64,000 bases of DNA from Zygnema cylindricum. Lineage: Eukaryota; Streptophyta; Zygnematophyceae; Zygnematales; Zygnemataceae. The DNA is taken from positions 282,187-346,186 of the forward strand of contig JBBHKE010001469.1 of assembly GCA_037447655.1 (NCBI GenBank). Direction: 5' to 3'. How positions within the stretch are numbered: the stretch's first letter is position 1; every line of letters starts with the position of its first letter. Of the stretch, positions 59,175 through 64,000 are shown piece after piece. The notes below the pieces were generated by a model. It did not search any database. It saw only the letters and a list, made by a program, of their open reading frames with translations, and had not been told where the DNA came from. Both the position numbers and the translations under genes were made by a program.

Positions 59175-59186
59175 GCTCCGATACCA
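59175..59186 (-). other. Primer-binding site (initiator Met tRNA)
   Basis: TGGTATCGGAGC on the minus strand, two bases inside the 5' LTR. It differs by one base from TGGTATCAGAGC, the usual complement of initiator-Met tRNA used by many plant Copia elements. Confidence 0.85.
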
Positions 59187-59188
59187 CT

Positions 59189-59748
59189 TGATAGGATCTT
59201 ACACAAAAATCAGAGTGCAAGACTACAGCGGAAGCATGCAAAAAAAAAAATTCACACGAGAATGAACTGTCCACGAAAGCCAATATATTTCATGGACATT
59301 TTCTCCCATAAAAGATTAACTTCCTACTCCCTCTAAGCTGCAGTATATAGTACAGTTATTGTGACGTCACTACTTCAAAATCTACCCAAATCATATAGTG
59401 CGCACTAAGTGCGTACAAGTCAAAACGTGTCAACAGCGAAACACAAAGAACTGCCGGCACAACTCACACGTACGACCAAAACTAACTAAAGACAAAACAT
59501 ACATACTAACCGTACACATCAAACGAAACATAACCTGGTCATAGTCAAACTGAATCTCCAAGAATCCAAGAAAACTACAATCCACTACACGACTAAATAA
59601 AACCACTCGTGACCACTAACTTAGCGTAATGACAAATTAATCAGCCGCGCGACAGACCGCGACGGCCGACTACAACTTAGACTGAAAAAGACAGAATAGT
59701 CGGCCGCGCGACAGACCGCGACGGCCGATTACAAATTTTGACTTAACA
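59189..59748 (-). repeat. 5' LTR of Copia B
   Basis: 560 bp, about 99% identical by eye to 52229-52788. Should contain promoter and transcription start for the minus-strand element. Confidence 0.95.
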
Positions 59749-60040
59749 TTTATGGTCTTGTATCTCTCATATTTCCACTTTTCAATAACATGTTTCTGGA
59801 TTTTGAATTTAGTTGTTTTTTTATGAGTTCGTTTATTTAGGCTCTCCCGTTTCATCGCTGAAATTTTGACTTTTTTTGGATAGCCTTTTCATTTTTGGCA
59901 GCCGATGCAGGTTATTTAAAATTTCTTATAATTTATTTGTTTTTAAGCAGCAGTGTCAACCAAAAAAACAAAGTCATAAAGAGATCTAATGCTTTAACAA
60001 ATGTTGTTGTTCCAATGCTATTATTTTTCTTCTTTTACAG
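59749..60040. other. Intron of receptor copy 2 (right of Copia insertion)
   Basis: Collinear with 18535-18804 of copy 1; ends TTCTTCTTTTACAG. Confidence 0.6.
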
Positions 60041-60537
60041 TAATATACCAACAACCTCCACTAAGTTCACCACCCCTTCGAACACCTCCTCCATTGTTAG
60101 AACCCCGCCCACCTCGTTCACCACCACTTAGATCACCTCCCCCTCCCCCTACTCCTCGCCCTCCCCCCCCCCCTCTCCGTCCCCCACCTTCTCTTCCCCG
60201 TCCCCCACCTTCTCTTCCCCGTAACCCTCCTCTCCTTCCCCGTAGCCCTCCTCCTCCCCCTCCTCCTCCCCCTCCTTCACCCCGTCCATCACCACCCCCT
60301 CTCCCGCCTCCTTCACCCCCTCCTTCACCACCTCTTCGATCACCTCCTCCATCGCCATCCCCTCTCCCACCTCCTTCACCCCCTCTTTTGCCACCACTTA
60401 GATCACCTTCCCCTCCCCCTCCCCCGCCCCGTCGCCCTTCTCCCCCCTCTACCTCTCTTCGTTCACCCCCTCTTTCACCCCGTCGTCCACCACCCCCCCC
60501 CTTTCGTTCACCTCCTCCGCCACTTGCATTCAACTGA
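60041..60537 (+). CDS. Receptor-like copy 2: Pro-rich hinge exon
   Basis: After TTCTTTTACAG the phase-1 frame reads IYQQPPLSSPPLRTPPPLLE then about 140 residues of Pro/Ser/Arg repeats ([33 protein letters not shown]) and ends at TGA after PPLAFN. Phase matches the EGF-like exon donor at 52171, so the exons join in frame apart from the EGF frameshift. An extracellular hinge or cell-wall-interacting segment is plausible. The opposite-strand Gly/Arg ORF is a shadow. Confidence 0.6.
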
Positions 60538-60744
60538 ATACCTCCAAGTCCTCCACATGTATCCAAAGGTGAAACTCAAACATCCATTAGAGTTTGTAGA
60601 CTCTAAAGTCTTTCAGATTGTATCCCTTATTAACAATCTTACACTATATGAGCATTTCGCCGAATTTGAAATGATATGAAAAATATATTTCTCCAAAATT
60701 ATGTCATGAAAATGACTAGGTACACCCGAATCATTTGTTTTCGG

Positions 60745-60837
60745 ATTGTTGCTCTTCAAAGCCCGTTTGGAGCTGATAGTTGTAAGAAACTCACATCATT
60801 TTCCAAATGGTTTAGAGAATATTATTGTAGGACTTAA
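60745..60837 (+). CDS. Receptor-like copy 2: possible first LysM-like exon
   Basis: Reads IVALQSPFGADSCKKLTSFS then KWFREYYCRT and TAA. The ADSCKKLTSFSKWF segment parallels the DSC...AKWF of the second LysM exon. One base longer than copy 1 near GCTCTTCAAA, so one copy has a small indel. No clear AG acceptor survives here (CGG replaces CAG). Confidence 0.35.
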   Translation: MVALQSPFGADSCKKLTSFSKWFREYYCRT

Positions 60838-61796
60838 ATTTGTTTATTTTTGTGCAATATACTTTCACCTTCTATAATAATCTGATGCATTTTATACACA
60901 ATGGAAACGTAAAATAAATTGTTTTCTTAAAGTATCATAGAGACACATTGTGCTAAATTTTATTCCAAAAAAACTGAATACTCAACATCATTGGACTTCG
61001 AATGTGTTATAGTAATGTGATCCATCTTATACTTGATGGAGAAATAATAGGGATTTCGTACAGTTTAATAAGATATATTATGTGCTATGATTATATTACA
61101 CGTTGATGAATAACCGTTAACATAAAATCTGAAAACTGAAAAACCACTAAAACAATCAATAATGATTTTATAACAACGTAAATGTGATTTTCTTTTTCCT
61201 ACACTTGAAAAGTGAAATTGATGTGAAAACGCAAATGGTGACGAAACTAGATTTCGTTTGCATGATGTGACCTTGTTTATTGATCATTGACAATATTAAG
61301 CTTGGATAAATATCCATTTTTATGTTGTCAACTCAAACACTTTGGCTATCCAATATTGAAAAATTCTATACTCTCAATCCTAGAGTTTACGGCACAAGTA
61401 TTGATCGGTATTTCAGTTTATGTGCTGGGCCACAATAAAGAGGTATGAAAAATTCGTTGAACTTTCTTCGAGAGTTTATTTCTTTGTATGAGAACAGCTG
61501 AAACTAGTTGCAATTCAGTATGTTTCTCGCAAGAAAGATATTGTCTCAAATTTATTGTTATGTAACATTGTTACGCCAACATTATATCTTATCTTTGCTG
61601 GCACCATGCTGTGGCTCTTTGTAAGGAAAAATAGCAATAATCACTATAAAATGGAAAGCCAAAAAAATATAAAAATGGAAGAAATGCAACTCTTTGAGTT
61701 TAACACTGACTATATAGCAAAAAAGAAAGAAAGCCACAACCTAATGTAAACATTGCACACAGTTCGATGACAAGTTTTTGTCCATTTTCTGTACAG
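60838..61796. other. Intron region of receptor copy 2
   Basis: AT-rich, collinear with 19389-20323. Possible exon near 61519-61620 reading TLYLIFAGTMLW; not assigned. Confidence 0.45.
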
Positions 61797-61913
61797 GTGT
61801 TTCGGGATACGGGGAGTCTAGGAAGTATCAAGGCTAACTGCAATGGAAAACCAATTCCGGTGGAAGCGTCGGATTCTTGTTCAAAATTTGCCAAATGGTT
61901 CAAAGTCGCATGA
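61797..61913 (+). CDS. Receptor-like copy 2: LysM-like exon (frameshifted)
   Basis: After TTTCTGTACAG reads VFRDTGS, NCNGKPIPVEASDSCSKFAK and WFKVA, then TGA. In the next frame the end HDNFKILNGFAC continues, matching copy 1 NDNFKTLNGFAC. A one-base insertion after WFK explains the early stop. The first Cys of copy 1 (ICLD) is Phe here (VFRD). Confidence 0.55.
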   Translation: MFRDTGSLGSIKANCNGKPIPVEASDSCSKFAKWFKVA

Positions 61914-62385
61914 TAATTTTAAAATATTAAATGGTTTTGCTTGTACAACAATATATTTGAAAACCATTCTAGGAAAATCTAAACCTACCGTTTGCGTTTC
62001 AAACGGCAAGTGTTAAATGGAAGCAGCACCAAGAGTTTGACCATAATAATTAAGTGCCTTATAAAGAAACAAGTATATTTTCTTTTCTTTTAAAATCTTG
62101 ATGCCTAAAATTTTTGTAGTTTTTGTTGTTATTTTTTTAGTTATTTTTTTTTGTTTTTTTTATTATTATATATGTTTAAACTACTCAGGCCGTTTCAATG
62201 GTGTCTTTTGACTCCATGTTTGCTCTTTTCAAAATTTCTGTTAAACTGTCTCGTTTGGACAAATGTTGTAGTCGGATATTGTGACTGATGATTGATTGCC
62301 ATATTTCTAAGAAAACACTCTTTTTTCTCGCATAATTTTGTAATTTTTAGTTGATTTCTTTTGAAGTTTACTCTTTTTTCTACAG

Positions 62386-62439
62386 ATGTTAACATTGGGT
62401 GTGAATGGATGTTTTTTAATTTACTTTTCTGTTAAATAG
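62386..62439 (+). CDS. Receptor-like copy 2: transmembrane exon, shortened
   Basis: After TTTTTTCTACAG reads MLTLGVNGCFLIYFSVK then TAG. The copy-1 equivalent is LLILGVIGGFFLLIYLLL with a longer tail. An Asn inside the helix and the early stop suggest decay. Confidence 0.4.
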   Translation: MLTLGVNGCFLIYFSVK

Positions 62440-63043
62440 TTTCATTCCATTAGGGATCAAAATTTGTGTTGTATTTATCAACATCGGATTGTTTTCTTCA
62501 CTAGACAATTGTTTGAACCACTATGTTATTTTGTCTTATCCGTAACATAACATTTTCCTTTCGAAGAGCTGAACCTGAATCCGGTGACTTTCTTTGCTCA
62601 GATTCGTGACATCCTTTAAATCAGAATATGTATTACATTTTTTGTTTCTCCATTCAAAAATCAGCAACAAAACAATGTTACAATCTAACTTTTGATAGTT
62701 TTTTCCGTTAAAACGAGTGGACATAATATATGCCAAAAAATCTGATGGTGGACCGTAATTTTCAACTAACATACTTTTCGTTTCTGGAATTTATTTTATA
62801 GACGAGAGAAAGATCGGTTCAACTCGTCTTTTTTGTAACTAATCTGTACCTGGTAATTCCACCTCTAAATTTTTATAATGTTTCTTTGCTTAGAGGACTC
62901 AAATAGAACTTGTTATATTATGATCCTTATTATCTGTTCGTCCAGACAATAGTACACATACAATTTTAGAATTTTGTTCCTTGTAAGAGCCATAAAAAGA
63001 AACATGTTTGCTGCAAAACAAAAGAAGATATAAGAGAAAAAGG
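62440..63043. other. 3' flank of receptor copy 2, no gene seen
   Basis: Collinear with 21017-21605 (single copy of the 340-bp sequence duplicated in segment 1). Confidence 0.6.
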
Positions 63044-63540
63044 TGTTAGGTTCAATGTTGTAATCGGCTGTCGTGGCATGTCGCGCGGCCGTATCATTTG
63101 TCGTTTAGTCTTTGTGGGTGGTTTGGCGTCATTATGTCTTTTAGATCGTTTCGTAGATTCCTGGTCTTGCGTAGATTCGGTTTTGCGACGACCAGGTTCA
63201 ATTGTCGTTTGTTATGTACGGGTTTGTTTGGGTTGTACGTTTAGGTACATATTTTCGTTGTACTTGAGTTTTATGTTGTTTCGCGTATGGACGCGATTTG
63301 ATTTGTAGGCGCTCAGTGCGCATTTTATAGTTTGGTTTGTTTTGGTTGTTTGGTTGTGTAACGTTACATTTTCAGTACTATATACTGCAGCTTAGTGGGA
63401 GGGAAAACTTAATCTTTTATGGGAGAAAACGTCCGTGAAATATATTGGCTTTTGTGGACAGCTTTCTCTTGTCTGAATGTTTTATTTTTGGATGCTTCCG
63501 GTGTAATCTTGTACTCTGATTTTTGTGTAAGATCCTATCA
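63044..63540 (+). repeat. Solo Copia LTR
   Basis: 497 bp, TGTTAGG...ATCCTATCA on the plus strand, related to the LTRs of A and B (CCAATATATTTCACGG complement, TACTATATACTGCAGC, GTGTAAGATCCTATCA). Flanked by a 5-bp duplication AAAGG (63039-63043, 63541-63545). Segment 1 at about 22955-22975 shows the empty site. Confidence 0.9.
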
Positions 63541-63545
63541 AAAGG

Positions 63546-63839
63546 AGCATAAGAAAAAATGAAAAAAAATATTGCACATTTACAATAGGTTGTATGGAAA
63601 CAATCCTCAAAAAATCTAGTACAAGAGAATTTTTGAATATAAATGGACGAAATATTTTGGAGAAGCATCAAAAGTTGAAACAAGGTCGGGTTGGGAAAAT
63701 AGGAAAGGACAAAATAGAAAATCTATTCAGCTTGATAATGCATTCAAAAAAAGTTTTCTTTGCTTTTGTTTTTGTCTCTTTCTAATTGTCTTGAGACACA
63801 TTGACTGCTGTTAAAAGATTTTAAGCTTTGAAGGATTCT
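63546..63839. other. AT-rich flank, no gene seen
   Basis: Collinear with 22969-23249. Confidence 0.5.
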
Positions 63840-64000
63840 GCCAAGGGGAGGATGGGAGAGGTCAAATAGGGGGGGAGGGAGAGAAATAGGGAGGGAAGGG
63901 AGACAAATAGGGGGGAAGGAGAAATAGGGAGGAAATGAGAAGAAATAGGGTGGGAAGGAGAAGAAATAGGAGAGGAATGGAGAAAAAATAGCAAAGGAAG
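63840..64000. repeat. GA-rich minisatellite, cut by window end
   Basis: Same GGGAGAGAAATAGGGAGGGA type as 23250-23895, in the second duplicate. Confidence 0.75.

Larger units (their letters stand above)
52229..59748 (-). mobile_element. Copia LTR retrotransposon B (chimeric, 7.5 kb)
   Basis: Two 560-bp LTRs (52229-52788 and 59189-59748) with TGTTAAG...CTATCA ends on the minus strand, flanked by a perfect 5-bp target-site duplication TTTAT (52224-52228 and 59749-59753). The LTRs differ at about 6 positions by eye, implying recent insertion. PBS, Gag-PR-IN ORF and RT are present on the minus strand. RNase H and the polypurine tract are missing, replaced by a plus-strand fragment of a related element (52789-54825). 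Inserted in the intron between the EGF-like and Pro-rich exons of receptor copy 2. Confidence 0.95.

Noticed and set aside
60021-60566. Gly/Arg-rich minus-strand ORF of 181 codons
   Set aside because: Shadow of the Pro-rich exon on the plus strand, which has an acceptor, phase match and paralogue.

Overview
This is a eukaryotic nuclear genome window: Copia LTR retrotransposons with a primer-binding site matching initiator-Met tRNA, GT-AG introns, poly-T and (AT)n tracts, minisatellites and very large purine/pyrimidine blocks. I see no bacterial operons, rRNA, tRNA or CRISPR array. Plant-like signals are LRR exons of about 72 nt with phase-2 introns, LysM-like and LRR ectodomain pieces on one receptor-like gene, and a telo-box plus G-box upstream of a small gene. 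A repeat-rich streptophyte alga or another plant-like lineage is my best guess. An early-diverging fungus or other protist is not excluded. Almost all long ORFs in the CT/GA/T-rich tracts are low-complexity artefacts.

Layout. 1-7.5 kb: pyrimidine and purine blocks. 7.8-11.6 kb: a 5'-truncated Copia element (A) on the minus strand with its 3' LTR and polypurine tract. 11.8-17 kb: a decayed Gag-like ORF (minus) lying between two ~152-bp direct repeats. 17.1-24 kb: a segmental duplicate holding copy 1 of a receptor-like gene (terminal LRR and Cys-rich region, Pro-rich hinge, LysM-like exons, membrane segment), interrupted by a ~1-kb dispersed repeat. 24-37 kb: tandem repeats, dispersed and fold-back repeats, and two inverted copies (A minus, B plus) of a small secreted-protein gene. 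37.2-50.3 kb: single-LRR exons spread through very large repeated introns (45-bp minisatellite, T-rich stretches, a hAT-type MITE). 51.4-64 kb: copy 2 of the receptor segment, with a young 7.5-kb chimeric Copia element (B) in its intron and a solo LTR further on.

How the parts relate. The LRR exons at 37-50 kb, the LRR/Cys-rich/EGF-like exon at 51.9 kb, the Pro-rich exon at 60.0 kb, the LysM-like exons at 60.7 and 61.8 kb and the membrane exon at 62.4 kb share one strand and order. They suggest a surface receptor of architecture LRR, EGF-like, Pro-rich, LysM, TM. Copies 1 and 2 carry different lesions, so neither looks fully intact as read. The most unusual retroelement observation is a UAG-CAA-UCA stop context, shared by two Copia elements, lying between integrase and reverse transcriptase. 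It resembles the leaky TMV-type readthrough signal.
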